NCBI GenBank assembly: GCA_002007465.1
Contig: LNAC01000854.1
Coordinates: 428,352 to 492,351, forward strand
Origin: Ailurus styani
Taxonomy: Eukaryota > Chordata > Mammalia > Carnivora > Ailuridae
Direction of reading: 5' to 3'
Length of the DNA stretch: 64,000 bases
The notes beneath the pieces were generated by a model. The model had not been told where the DNA came from and searched no databases. It was given only the letters and a program-made list of their open reading frames with translations. The first letter of the stretch is position 1, and each line of letters starts with the position of its first letter. The position numbers and the translations under genes are program-made. Of this stretch, positions 22,516-34,188 are shown piece after piece.

Positions 22516-23662
22516 AGAGTCTTGTTTCTAGGCCATTTCTCTAGTTGGGATTTGGGAAATAGTTTTCAACTTTTGTGTTAACTCTGCCTGATTAGAAGGG
22601 GCTGCTTCAAGTATTATGCTGGGAAGGACTGGAGATCCTATTTAGATACACCGGGAAAGAATGCAGTAGATGACAGCATGAGCGTGGGAAAAGTTAGAGT
22701 CGCCTGCTTCTCGGTTATTCTCCATTTCCTATTTTAAACATTTCCTCACATTAGAGAGACTGTGTGGGTCAAGCAAATGCTTCTCCCCACTCAGTTCCTA
22801 TGTGGTCCCGTTTCCCGTGTGTTTGGAATACCCGTCTCTGGGAGACATCTATTTCCACTCTCCATAAAGAGTGGGAATGCTGAACCCTGTGCCCTGTTCC
22901 CCCCAAATCACACTCAGTCCCCCACACACCACACTCTCACGGGAGAGGCCCCAGGGAGATGGGAGCCTTGGGGCAGGGCAGTTCAGTCTGGGTTCGCAGA
23001 AGTAAGGGGGGCAGGAAAGAACCACTCGGCAAATTCATGTATTTTCTTTCTGACTAGAACAATTGGGAGCATCAGAAGAGACATTACATGGCCACAGGCT
23101 AGCATCTTCCTTTCTTTGAACCTATGGATGATCTGCCGATCCTGTGTCATGGCTTTTTGGAAGGATTAAGTGTATTGACCACTCACTGGGTTAGTATTTC
23201 CGTAGTTTGCTCAGGGACCTTGGGGAAGGATAAAAGAGTTCTGTAGTCTGGGTTTCTTGAGGAAAAGGACACTTTCTTTATTCCTCTTACGTGTGTGAGT
23301 CTCTGCTTTCCCCAAGAGACAGGGGCTTCTTCCAGTCAGGACAGGCTGGGGAGGGGTGCCTGGCCTGCTGGTTGACGGAAGCTGGCACACAACGGGTAGT
23401 TTGCTGAACCGGAATGTAACAGAAAGCCTTGTATTTAAGACTCCCTCGGCGCTCCACTATCTGATCTTCCTACTTCAGTGGCTAAATGAAGATTCTCAGG
23501 GACGTGAACGCAATTCAGGCTGAACTGCCAGTAGCTACGTCAGAGCAGCTGTGTAACCCCTGGTACTCCGATGGGGACGTTTGTGCCAGTCCCCCATTGT
23601 CTCAGTCGGTCATCGTTAGGACACTTTTCACAGGGTACGGGGGGCATCTTGAGCTGAAAATA
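22516..23662. other. Unique non-coding DNA
   Basis: No supported gene. The plus frame at 22762-23169 (135 codons) has no splice sites that join it to anything and no recognisable motif, so it is not called. Confidence 0.4.
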
Positions 23663-23895
23663 CGGATGTAGGTTTTTTTTGTTTTTAAAGATTTTATTTA
23701 TTTATTTGACACAGAGAGAGAGATTACAAGTAGGCAGAGAGGCAGGCAGAGAGACAGGGAGAGGAGGAAGCAGGCTCCCTGCTGAGCAGAGAGCCCGATG
23801 TGGGCCTCGATCCCAGGACCCTGAGATCATGACCTGAGCCGAAAGCAGAGGCTTTAACCCACTGAGCCACCCAGGCGCCCCGGATGTAGGTTTTT
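23663..23895 (-). mobile_element. CAN-SINE, minus strand, with clear target-site duplication
   Basis: The SINE (about 23682-23880) is flanked by the direct repeat CGGATGTAGGTTTTT at 23663-23677 and 23881-23895. The copy is near consensus, with a GGCAGAGAGGCAGGCAGAG tail and GAGCCACCCAGGCGCCCC head. The perfect 15-bp TSD shows a relatively recent insertion. Confidence 0.96.
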
Positions 23896-23932
23896 ACTCT
23901 ATGTGGCCCAGTTAAAAATGGGACTCTCTCTA

Positions 23933-23952
23933 CACTGTATCCAAATACAGTG
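23933..23952. repeat. Perfect 8-bp hairpin
   Basis: CACTGTAT (23933-23940), loop CCAA, ATACAGTG (23945-23952). ATACAGTG recurs about 30 bp on. A local AT-rich inverted repeat of unknown meaning. Confidence 0.65.
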
Positions 23953-25605
23953 TCTCAGTGTCTATATGCACGTATGTGTAAATACAGTGTATCCACATGT
24001 ACGGGTATGTGGATATTACATCCATAGTCTATATTTTAGCAAGGCTTGGCTGCCACCTGGTGGAGGAGATTGTCCAATATGTGCATTTCAGTGTTGAACC
24101 AATAAGTAAGAGGCATATGTCATTAGTTCACTGTCTGTTGGGATGTCCGAGAAAATGTTCTGAAATATTTGGTGGCCTGCAGGGAACTGAAGACTTTCAT
24201 GAACATAACTGTGTTTATGGTGTGTCTGTGGGGTTGAGGGCATGTCTGTAGGGTCTGGTCTGTCACCTGTGGGATTACTCATTAACAAACCAGTCTCTAG
24301 CCCCAGAGCCTGGGTCTTCCAGGGTGCCCTCCAGCTGTGGGATGTGCACATTTGCACCTAGCTCAGGAACAACTGCGAGGACTGAGCTGGGTTCTTCCTG
24401 CGGGCGGGAGCTGGCGGAGACTCCTGTCCCATCCGCCCGGATGCAAAATCGCCTAGGAACTACCCATCCTGGAGCAGATCTCATGGAGCAACTTGGAGTA
24501 GGAGGGCGCTCTCGTTTCCCTTTCGGAGATGACAACCCTGTAAGTGAGGAGCACATGCAGGGTCGAGTGGAAGAGCCGGCAGGAATACCGTAGCCGTGCT
24601 GGCACCGGGGACACTTTCCTTAAGCTGCTGTCTTCCTTTCGGATGTCTTTAGAAAGACCGCACGTGCCCCAGGAAAATGGTCCATTTGCCTTTGAGTTCT
24701 GGAAGCATTCAGGATACAAGGAAGACACTTGGATTTTGTAGAATGATTAGTATAATACTATATCGGATCTTACTGAGACCCTTCCCAGATTTCCTTGGCC
24801 CCCTTCCCCCGCTTGCTTGGTCCGTGACACGGCCATTGTCCCCTCATTGGACACCGCCATCCGCCTTGTTCTGCTCCAGGGTTCCGGGGTCTATCAGGTC
24901 AGGCGTGGGCACCAACACTGCCCGACCCCAGAGAGGCTGAGGCAGCCATCAGTGGAAGGCCTGGGTTTGGGTGTCCCCGGTGTCCCCGGTGGGTGCCTGG
25001 AAACCCTAGCGAAAATCGGGTGAAGGTGCAAGGGGCCGGGCTGGTAGGCAGAGGGCAGAGCTTGTGAGGAGGCCCTGGGAGAGCAGGAGCTCGGAGAAGG
25101 GCAGGAGGTCAGCGGCGGGAGAGGGAGGCCGAGGGCGGGCGAGACGCCGCCTTCCAGGGCCACCTGGAGCCTCAGCCTGAGCGCGGCTCGGCTCACGCGG
25201 GAGTCACACAGGCAGGCTTGCATCCAGAGCAGCTCACTCCACTTCGGTGTGGAGACGCGATGGGAGGGACACCGAGCCTGAGAAACAGACGAGGCGGGGG
25301 GCGGTGGCTGGAGTTGATGGGGCAGTGGCGTGCGGTCGGGAGCCCAGGGAGCCCATTCTGGCTCCGCCGTGAACTTTGCCTGAGCGGTTTAAGCCTCTGG
25401 CTGCTCCATTTGCTTATCTATGAGTTGGAGTTAAAATTTCCTGAATCCGAGCCTTATTTTCAGAATTAATAAAACACACTTGCTAAATGAGAGATGCTTC
25501 CGGAATCCTGCTCGGGGGGTGGGGNGGTCCCGGCCCGCCTGCAGGCCGCCCCACGGGTTGGACGGCGCGCTCCAGGCGGCGTTCACACTCTGGTGCGTGT
25601 TCCAG
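23953..25605. other. Non-coding DNA with rising GC content
   Basis: No gene is supported before 25.6 kb. GC and CpG increase from about 24.8 kb. About 25390-25450 has MIR-like wording (CTGCTCCATTTGCTTATCTA). GTGTCCCCGGTGTCCCCGGT near 24975 is a small tandem duplication. Confidence 0.4.
25525..25525. other. Single undetermined base in GC-rich block
   Basis: One N in a G-run (GGGGTGGGGNGG). Any length error here would change the upstream frame of the candidate exon at 25606. Confidence 0.97.
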
Positions 25606-25752
25606 CTGGACGAGGCGGACGAAGCGGCGGCCGCGGCCGCGGCGGCTACTGCAGCCGAGGACGAGGACGGCTTGCTGGGGGGTGTGGCCGCCTCTGGCGG
25701 TGCTGACATGCTGGCTAAGCACAGCCGCCACCAAGTCCATTCCCCAAGCCAG
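25606..25752 (+). CDS. Candidate internal coding exon with poly-alanine tract
   Basis: A GC-rich block of 147 bp sits between an acceptor-like sequence (GGTGCGTGTTCCAG) and a donor CAG|GTAACC. It is exactly 49 codons, so both ends are phase 0. The frame reads LDEADEA, a run of eight alanines, then TAAEDEDGLLGGVAASGG and ADMLAKHSRHQVHSPSQ. Third positions are strongly G/C. Acidic-alanine-glycine composition is typical of disordered regions in transcription or chromatin regulators, but I cannot name the gene. The frame stays open upstream through 25480, across an undetermined base at 25525, so the block could extend leftwards. An AT-rich possible enhancer follows at once. GC-rich sequence yields open frames by chance, and the reverse strand is also open here, so this remains a candidate. 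Confidence 0.35.
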
Positions 25753-25810
25753 GTAACCAGGTGATGTCCCTGGACGTAGCGAGGCTTATCTTGAAATAGC
25801 GTCTCCACGG

Positions 25811-26215
25811 GTTAAGGATGAAGCCAGAGCTATTTCTGGTAATAGAAATGTCAACACCAAATGGCTGGCAGGCCACTCGAAACAGCAGCGCAGAGAGGTG
25901 CCAGCTGGCATTTGCTTCCCACTGAGTTCTGCATGTACTAAAACAGACTGATAAACATTGTAATTAACAATCCTGGAGTGATGGTATGTTCCTACAGTAA
26001 AAACAGGTGATGGATTTGAAATGCAATTTGAACCTAATCATTTGGGTGAGGTTATTTCATAGTTGACTAATTTAGCAAACCATTTTTAAAAAGTGCTAAT
26101 TAAAAATTGCCTGAGGTTATCAATTTGCAGCCAGAACTACAGAAAAATGGGCAGAGAAGGGTTTCAGTCCAGCTAATTATTGAATAAAGCATCAGACTTG
26201 ACTACCATGGCAGAG
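25811..26215. promoter_or_regulatory. Possible conserved enhancer, homeodomain-type AT cores
   Basis: This unique segment has no repeat signature and is rich in TAATTA-like cores: TGTAATTAACAATCC near 25959, GTGCTAATTAAAAATTGCC near 26094, CTAATTATTGAAT near 26174. It also has TTTGAAATGCAATTTGAACC and CCATTTTTAAAAAGTGC. Such composition beside a GC-rich exon-like block is common in developmental enhancers. No alignment was possible, so conservation is inferred from texture only. Confidence 0.3.
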
Positions 26216-27684
26216 AATTTTTTAAATGGGGGTCTTTTCTCAAGCACGTCTTGTTATTTAGGGGAGTGGGTATCGAAAGACTAGAGTGACATAGTGTCTG
26301 ACGTGGTTCATTTTGTTCATCAGCATATCCAGCATCATTAGGGCGAATCCATTCTTACAAACTGGACTGAGGGACCTTGAGGCCCTGACTGCAGTCTCCT
26401 AAGTCTGAGCTGGCCCGGAAGCCCGCCACCCAGAGCACACGGTTATCACGTCTATTTTCATCATAGCATCTGGTGGTTCAGTTAGAACAACTGATGTGCT
26501 GGGAGGGTGGCTGGTGCGATTCTTCCTGATGCTTTTCCACTTCCCTTTAGAGTATCCTAAAAATCAGTTATCTCCAGGAAGTCTCAGTAGGAATTAGACT
26601 GCAGGCTCTAAGGAGACACGCACCACATTGGTCTCATTCCGTGTTCATCTCCCCGTGCTGGCCCGTGGGAAATTCTCAATAAGCACTTGCTGAATGCCGG
26701 AATCCAGTAGGCGCCAGGTGTTGCTCTAGGGCCTTGGGATGCATCAGTGAGTAAAACATGCTAGCAGGAGGAAGACAGAAAAAATAGTAAATAAATAGAT
26801 GATAGGTATGCTATAAGATGATAAATTCATTGGAGAAAATAATTAAAGCACAGGAGCAGGGATTCAAAGTGCCAGGGATGGGGCGGGGTGGAATGGGGTA
26901 GTGGGCATAGTTCTTTATTAAATGGCATGCTCCGGTAGGTCTGGTGGAGAAGATGAGATTTGAGAAAGAATTTGTGAGCGGCAAGGGTGCTGGCCAAGCG
27001 GGCATCTGTGAGGGGCAGAGCGGAGAGCTCGAGCAAGCCTTCCAGCAGCCCTGGGCCTGGGTGGGCTTGAGGAATCGCGGGGAGGCCATGAGGCTTGACC
27101 AGAGTGAGCAGGTCGAGGGCACAGAACGAGGAAGCGGTGATGGTTGGGAGGGCGAGATCAGGGACATTTGCGTCCACTGTAAGGACTTTGGCTTTTCCTC
27201 TCAGCTACCGCAGAGCTGTTTGCAGAGACCTGGAATGACTGGACGTGACTGCTGTGCCGAGAATAGTGAGGGGGGAGGGCACCGGAGAAGCAGGGCCCCG
27301 GGGGCGTTTGCAGCGATTTCGATGAGAGGGAGCAGTGGCCTGGGCCAAGACAATAATGGCAGAGATGGTGAGAAGTGGTCGGATTCTAAATACACTTGGA
27401 AAGTAGGGCTACCGATTGTGAGACTAAGAGGAGACAGGATAACCCAGGGGTGTGGGCTCGAATGCCTGGAAGGACGGGATTGCCAGCCGCTGCGGTGGGG
27501 AAGGTCGTCGTTGGCGCAGGCTGGGGGGACGCAGGGTTGGCGGTGGCCGCGCCGGGCGGGCAGAGTCTGGGATGTCCAGGTAGTCAGCGGGATAGGTGAC
27601 CCTCCACACAGACGTTTGAGGCCACAGGTACTGGGCGAAATCACGAAGAGGGCGAGCAGACACAGTGTAAAAGAAGAGGGAGGA

Positions 27685-27895
27685 GCACCTGGGTGGCTCA
27701 GATCATTAAACGTCTGCCTTCGGCTCAGGTCATGATCTCCAGGTCCTGGGATCGAGTCCCGCATCAGGCTCCCAGCTCAGCGGGAAGTCTGCTTCTCTCT
27801 CTCCCTCTGCCCCTCCCCCTGCTTGTGCTCGCGCGCGTGCGCGCGCTCTCTCTCTCAAATGAATAAATTAAAAAAGAAAAGATCTAAAAAAAAAA
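27685..27895 (+). mobile_element. CAN-SINE, plus strand, with CG-rich microsatellite in its tail
   Basis: It starts AGCACCTGGGTGGCTCAGA and continues TCAGGTCATGATCTCC. Its pyrimidine tail is interrupted by alternating CGCGCGCGTGCGCGCGC (27830-27846), followed by CTCTCTCTCTC and the A-rich end. Confidence 0.92.
27830..27846. repeat. Alternating CG/TG tract
   Basis: Seventeen bases of alternating pyrimidine-purine (CGCGCGCGTGCGCGCGC) within a SINE tail. Such tracts can adopt Z-DNA and are hypermutable. CpG survival here suggests recent origin or low methylation. Confidence 0.8.
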
Positions 27896-28090
27896 AAGAA
27901 TCCAACTCTTGGTTTCAGCTCAGGTTATGAGCTCAGGGTCATGAGACTGAGCCCCACATCAGGCTCCATGCTGGGTGTGGGCCCTGCTTGGGATTCTTTG
28001 TCTCCCTCTGCTCCTCCACCTCCCTCCCTCCACTGCCCACTAGTGCTCTCTTTCTAAAGAAAAAAAAAAAGGAAAAAAAAAAGGGAAAGA
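27896..28090 (+). mobile_element. Second CAN-SINE, plus strand, 5'-truncated
   Basis: It begins within the SINE body (GGTTTCAGCTCAGGTTATGA) and runs to CTCTTTCTAAAG and a broken A tail. It directly follows the previous SINE and is more diverged, so it is the older of the two. Confidence 0.85.
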
Positions 28091-28830
28091 GGAAAGACTG
28101 ACCTAGGAACAGTGCATTGGGGCTAGGTGAGAAGCTTCTAGAAGGTACAGAGAACAAGCAACCAGGGAGCTAGAAGTAAAACCAGGAGAGGGTGGTTTCG
28201 GGAAGGGAAGGGAAGAACATGGTCAGGGTGTTAAATATTCCTGCTGGGCAGCTGAACCAGGACTGAGGCTTCATCACCGGCTTTACCCATGTGATGCTGT
28301 GTTGCCCTTCCAGACAGTGGTTTGGTGGTGGGGGCGGGGGGCAAGGCGCCACCCCAGAGTGGGTTTAAGAGAGAAGTGGGAGAAGGGGAATTGGAAAAAG
28401 TGCCTTTACTTATTTAGCCAGCTCGAAAGGAGTTTAACCACAAAGGAAAATATAAAGAAACGAAGTGGTAGCAGATAGAGGAAGTGGAGTCAATAGAAGA
28501 GTTGAAGCTGGTATTGTTGCTGAGGCCAGTGAGGACGGTCCAGGGCAGAGGAGAAATTGGTGATGTTGGGTGACTGGACTAAGGACATGGTGTCTAATTG
28601 CTGGACACCATGAAGGACCCACTAAAGAACAGCATATATGTGTGTTTGTACATATTTAACTTAAAATGAGGCCGGCCATTGTGGCTGTATGGTTTTCTCT
28701 AGCTATTTTCAGGTGCAGAGGAGGCAGAAATTTGGACTGCAGGAGGATTTGGGCTTTGCAAGTGAGCACAAGGTAGGGTTGCGGATGTCAGGATGGGTGT
28801 GATTGTAAGGACTGAAACGGAATTCAAGGA

Positions 28831-31800
28831 GATGCTCTGTAGTGTTTGTTGACTGAATACCTGATTGAATGAAAAGTTGAAATTTCATTTATAAAAGAGA
28901 AAAAAAGTATGTGTTTTAGAAGAAGAGAATAAATGCTCTCCCTCAGTGTCTGAGAAACTACAGAATGAATCTGATAGTCGGGGTCTCCATGCTGGTGGCC
29001 ATCTGACCTCCTGGGTCTGTCTGTCTGCCTGCTCCTATTCATCAGTGCCCTGGAGGGACTGACCGCGCCTGCCTCCGTGGGTCCCTTTGGGCCTGTCTGC
29101 TTCTGCGAACGTCTTTGTAGTGTTAGGAAGTGTTTTTTATTAAAATGTGACAATGTATTTTTTATTACCTATATTTTAAATAGTACAATTGTTTCAAAAA
29201 AATGTTATTGAACATGCTTATCTTCTTTAAAAATGTAGAAAGACAGAAGTAGATAGAAGAAAAAGTTACCTACAATTTCATTAGTTAAATCTAACCATGG
29301 TAAAAATTTAAATATATTCTCTTCCAGTATTGTCTGATATTTACATAGCAGTGATCAAAATGTTCATATGCGTGGTGTCCTTTTGCTCTTAACATCAGCC
29401 CCCTGTGCGGACCGCCCCGGAAATGGCCATCTTGTACCGCGTGTTCCCGGGCCGTGCCCTTGTTGGAACCTGCTGCTCCTTAGCATGCGGGTGGGTTAGA
29501 AGAGGGAGCAAGCTTCGGTCTCTCTTCTCCCCCCACCGGCTTCCCCAGGCGCAGGTCTTCCGGCGCCTGGGTTCTGTCGGGTTCCCGCACGGCTTTCCTC
29601 TTGTGCCTCTCCCACCCCCGCGCTCTGTGGCTCGCCCGGCTCACTGTAGTGGGAGCCAGTGAGGGCATCCCTGGACCCCGGTGTCAGCCTTGCAGGAAAC
29701 ACTCAGATCTGTGTTAAAGGACAGCAGTGTGTCAATTTGGAAGGTCCCACTGAATTGGATTTTCTCCTTTACTGGAAGTTAATTTATTATAATGAAGCGG
29801 CACAGGGTTCGTCTGGTCTCCTGCCTGGGACTTTGGACCTCATGGAATGGGGCAGACTCATTTCATCTCCGTCCTTTCCTCTGCGTCCTTAGAGAGGTCA
29901 GACCCTTCGCCAGCCAGAAATCTGCTGCCTAGGCCGCTGCCCGGGCAGATGCAGGAGCAGTACATTTTCACTGAGGCCCTAAGAATACATTTGCAAAAAA
30001 TATGAGGTTAAGATCACTTCTGTTGGTTTTCATAAGCGGCGCAATCGAGGCAACCCATGTATTCGCTCCCTCAGACTTCACGTAGGTCCAGGCAGATCTC
30101 CTGGGGAGTTAGCGCAACACAGCGTCTTGGAGCTTCATTAGAGGCTGGGACCCCACCAGTCCCAGCCTTGGACTGATCCCCGGGGTGCTTGTCCCGGCGA
30201 GAGGGAAGGTGGGTGCCTTCTGTGGTTGTCTCATGGCCAAACTGTCAGGTTCTCTTTTATGTTGAGCTGAAATGTGCCTCCCGTGACGTCTCCCAAAGCC
30301 CCGGTGTATGGACTGTTTCGAGAAGGCTCGTAACTTGGGGCTTCTGTTACTCTGAATTTGAAGTCAATCCATTCCTCTCGTCCCCTCTGACGCTACTGTG
30401 ACCTCCTTGATTTTTGTGCTGTGGAGTTTGAGCTCTTATGAATTACACACCCGCCCAGGGGAAAGGGTACCCTTAGAGCAACCGTGGCAGGCCGTCTGTC
30501 CGTGAAGACAGGAGTGGGTGACCGCGGCGTCAGGGTGACTAACGCCGTTTAGGTGTTCACTCGCAGCTTCTCATTTAGAGAAGAAATTATAAAAATGAGC
30601 TGCGTGTCCACTTAAAATTGAGAGCAAGCTTTTCTTTTTGTTGGAAAACTTACTTTCTTCCTCAGAAAGAAAAATCTCTATCCCATCCCCATTTAGCCTT
30701 AAAAAGAATATATTGGCTTCTTCATGATTGACTCTGACTTTTCCCTCATAAAATCGTTGTTCAGTGCCACCGGCATACAGATATTCCAACTGACCATGTT
30801 GCTCAATTCCTTGCAGTGGAATTGAATAAAAACTTGGATTAAAAGGTCAACTTTAAAATATGCACAATAAATTCACCAACGAAAAGCTTCCCAACAACTT
30901 TCTGCACCATTTCTCCCCAGCTCATTACTCATGGAGGCTCCTTGAATTTTAAGGCCTGCAAATAAAAGAGCAGAATGTGTAGACCACTGGGGCCTAGGAA
31001 CCTTTTTTTTTCACGAATAGGGAATGAAAAGCAGAGTGGAAAATATTTCTTAAATTAATGAAGTTGACACAGTAGAGAGAGAATTGGCAGACACTTAATA
31101 TTTCTTATGGTACAAAAAAAAAGTAAAACCTATTATTTTAAGAAATCCCTTACTCTATACTCTTCATATATTTGGTCCCAGAGCCATAGTATTGAAAGCC
31201 TTGCTGTTTTTGAGATGATTATTTTTCTAATTTTATAATAGACGGTAAAATCACTGGGCTTATCCAGCAGGAGCTGGTGGGACCAAGTATAGGAATTTCT
31301 ATGTGAGTCATGTCTTACTGTAACACAGAAAGCCTCTTCACGCGTTCTACAGATATTTGCTGAGTAACTACATAAATAAGATAGGAAGACAGGTTTTTTT
31401 TGATAAGATCATTTTTTTAATAAAAATCATTTTGTGGCATTTATACTTTTTGAAAAGTTAGTTAACAGTGCTATCTAATAATAGATAGTTAATAGAGAAC
31501 ACTAAATCCGAATCACAAATAATGAGGTTTAGTATGGGTAATTCAGTTGGAGATAACATACCACTTTTTAAAAATGGTTTTAGACTCCTGAGGCTAATTT
31601 TTTGTGCATGCTAAAGGTGTACTTTGTGAACAAGTAGATGTAAACACCAAGAAAATCTCGGAATTAAATGTCATGCATGGTCTCCAAGTATTTCAAAATA
31701 ACATATATTCTTGTCTGCAGCCCGCTTCAACTTCGGACAGCCAGGGTTGTTCCTTGAACCTCCAGAGCTGAAAATAGCTCCAGCCACATTTCTAACTCCG

Positions 31801-34045
31801 AAAAATTGTTAATCTCATATTCTTTCCCTTTTTTCCTGGCAGTTTGGGCCAATCACACATGCTCTTTTATTTGACCTTGATTCTTTTAGTCCATACTGAT
31901 TTCCCAAACCTCTGTCGTTCCTTGCCTCACAGCTTTCATTTTTCCTTCCCTATTTGAAGCAACTTAAAATTCCATGGCCTTTTGAGATTGTTACTGGCTG
32001 GGCTTTGCTTTGGATGAGGTCTTTAAGGCTGGCCTTGGTGTTTTGAACATTGTTTCCACGTTCAGATATATGAGTGAGCAAATATATATAACCCAGTCTG
32101 TCCAATCTAGAATTGGGGATTTTATCTTTCGGATTGAGGAACTTATTTCAATGAAACTTTAGCGTATCTACTCAGATCTTAGGTAACTCGGGATAGGAAG
32201 GGAAAGAATAGCAGTTTCCAGGGATGAGGGAAGCCACGCACTGCTCCTGGGGCCTGAGTAGAGGTGGGAGGCTCGTTCCTGTGCCAGTGACACCACACAC
32301 TGATTTCCTGAACACCTGCTGCAGACAAGGCCCGACCTGGAGACCAAGGACGGAGCCGATGCTGTGAATCACAAAGTCCATGCTCCCAGGGGGTTTAGAG
32401 TCTAGCAGGGGATTCACGGTGTTAAGCAACTAAGCACAAAATTAATTATGCCTCTTAGATGGGACTCTGTTCAGTTCTGCAGAATTTTATGTCCCTAATT
32501 TCCCATGTTTATTGTTCAAAATATACCTGGCTATTAAATATTCACTGGTCTTTAGGATTTGAAGGTATTTTTAAAAGCAATATTTAAGGTATGGTTTGTA
32601 ATCTTTTATCAATGCCTTTTACTGTTAGTTAAAAACCTTTTCCACCTTTGGACTAACACAGTATTGTGTGTCTTAGGTTTCTTGGTTCTCAGGGATCTAT
32701 AGGTCTATTTAATGAGAAATTTCTTAATTCTTAACTCTGAGTGATCTCAGGGCCCTGTTTATGATTTGTCAAGTCACTTGCAGGGATGGCATTCATCTTT
32801 CTTTTTATTTTGCTGCATACAAAGTCCTTGCTTTCAGGGGGAATTAAGTACACAGTGAACAAGTCCTTCATAACCTGTGAAGAAAATGTTGTTGCCATGA
32901 CCTCTTTCTGGGGTTGTAAGCATCGCCGTTTTGTGTACAGTGGGAAGATCACACATTAGCTCTGAGCCTCCAGGGATGCCAAGCCAACGGAGGGTGATTG
33001 ATCGTGCCTGCAAGGAGCACTGTTCTGAGATGAGGCTCAGGCGGGGGCTCAGCAAAAAAGAAAACCATGATTGATAAGTGAAATCTGCCGTGGGCAAGGA
33101 AGGGACTTGTACTGTAAGTGCGAGGAATTTTCCATTCCCGATATAGGACTCCCTGGGGATGGCTTGATCTTGTGGCTTCAATTTTAATTTCTTTCCAGGT
33201 GGAAGGATCATTTATTTTATTCTGAACAGAATGTTTTAGACACAACTTAAATAATCTAGCTCTCCTCCTCACTCCTAATGAAGTTAAATTGATGTTTTCA
33301 TTCCCAAATAGGATCACATTCTGTCTGCTGTCATTGGTAGGTTATTCCTCTTAGCACACATTTAAGAACCAAGACTGTCATTACAAAGTAAGTTAGGCCC
33401 ATATTGTCTTAGAGAAGAGTATGCTCAATGCACAACTCTTGTATTTACATACACGTTTTTTAGGAGATCTTTCTATCCCTCGGTGTGTGTTTCTATATAG
33501 GTTTCTGGGTGTTTTTCATTTCAGTTTAGAATAAAATTACTGAAGCATATCGTGGGTGCACCACACTCTTGTGTACGTGTTTGTGTGTGTCTGGGTCATA
33601 TGACATAATGTGTTTCTAGTGGGTTGTGATCAAGACAATTTAAAAGTCACCAGACCACACCCTTTTTATAATCATAGAACCCTAGGGAATAGAAGAGTTT
33701 CTTACTGCTAACGGACTTGGCCTATACCATCAGTCCCAAGCACGTCCAATCCATGTGCTGCTTTATTTTGACTGTTCAAATAAAACTCTGGAAGGCGTGA
33801 ATTAGAGCAGGGGTAGTGAGCAAGGTCTGTTTAAAATGCATTCCGCACCTATGGAAGCAAACACGTGTTTGCGCACGCTGTCCTGGCCACCTCCCCCTCG
33901 CTCTGAGTCCCCTGTGACTACTGGGATGGCACCAGTTCCCATCCCAAGGAAACCTTGCTCTGTCTGCTTAGCAAAAATTCAGGAATAGAGATGGACTGCC
34001 CTAGGCATCCTATGTCTGGGAAAGCGGCGCCCTGCGAATTCCTTG
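28831..34045. other. Long unique non-coding stretch
   Basis: No supported exon is seen. About 29150-29400 resembles an old L1 3' tail (AATCTAACCATGGTAAAAAT with CTTCCAGTATTGTCTG). The GC-rich patch at 29405-29680 gives overlapping frames on both strands. Two overlapping minus frames of 122-125 codons at 32834-33317 lack splice pairs. The region from 30800 to 33600 is AT-rich, unique and free of young repeats. Confidence 0.45.
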
Positions 34046-34188
34046 GGCCGCACACAGCTTATTAGATCTCAGAGTCACTCCTGACTCCGACCAGCACTCC
34101 AGGAGCTGTGGCCATTGGCCGCACACAGCTTATTAGATCTCAGAGTCACTCCTGACTCCGACCAGCACTCCAGGAGCTGTGGCCATTG
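34046..34188. repeat. Perfect 71-bp tandem duplication
   Basis: A 71-bp unit beginning GGCCGCACACAGCTTATTAG and ending GCTGTGGCCATT occurs twice without any mismatch (34046-34116 and 34117-34187), and one further base also matches. Perfect identity in unique sequence means a very recent duplication, a polymorphic minisatellite seed, or an assembly error. Confidence 0.95.

Larger units (their letters stand above)
26660..28830 (+). repeat. Ancient mammal-wide repeat, split by SINEs
   Basis: The text (GTTGCTCTAGGGCCTTGGGA, then AAATAGTAAATAAATAGATG, GTAAGGACTTTGGCTTTTCC, GAGAAGTGGTCGGATTCT, GGTGATGTTGGGTGACTGG) follows the order of an old interspersed repeat that I know from other mammals but cannot assign to a family. 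Two CAN-SINEs interrupt it at 27685-28090. The longest open frame of the window (26944-27735, 263 codons, plus) lies in this repeat and is not regarded as a gene. Confidence 0.6.

Noticed and set aside
26944..27735. Longest plus-strand open frame (263 codons)
   Set aside because: It lies within an ancient interspersed repeat and runs into a SINE at its end. Low-complexity G-rich wording explains the lack of stops, and no domain is seen.
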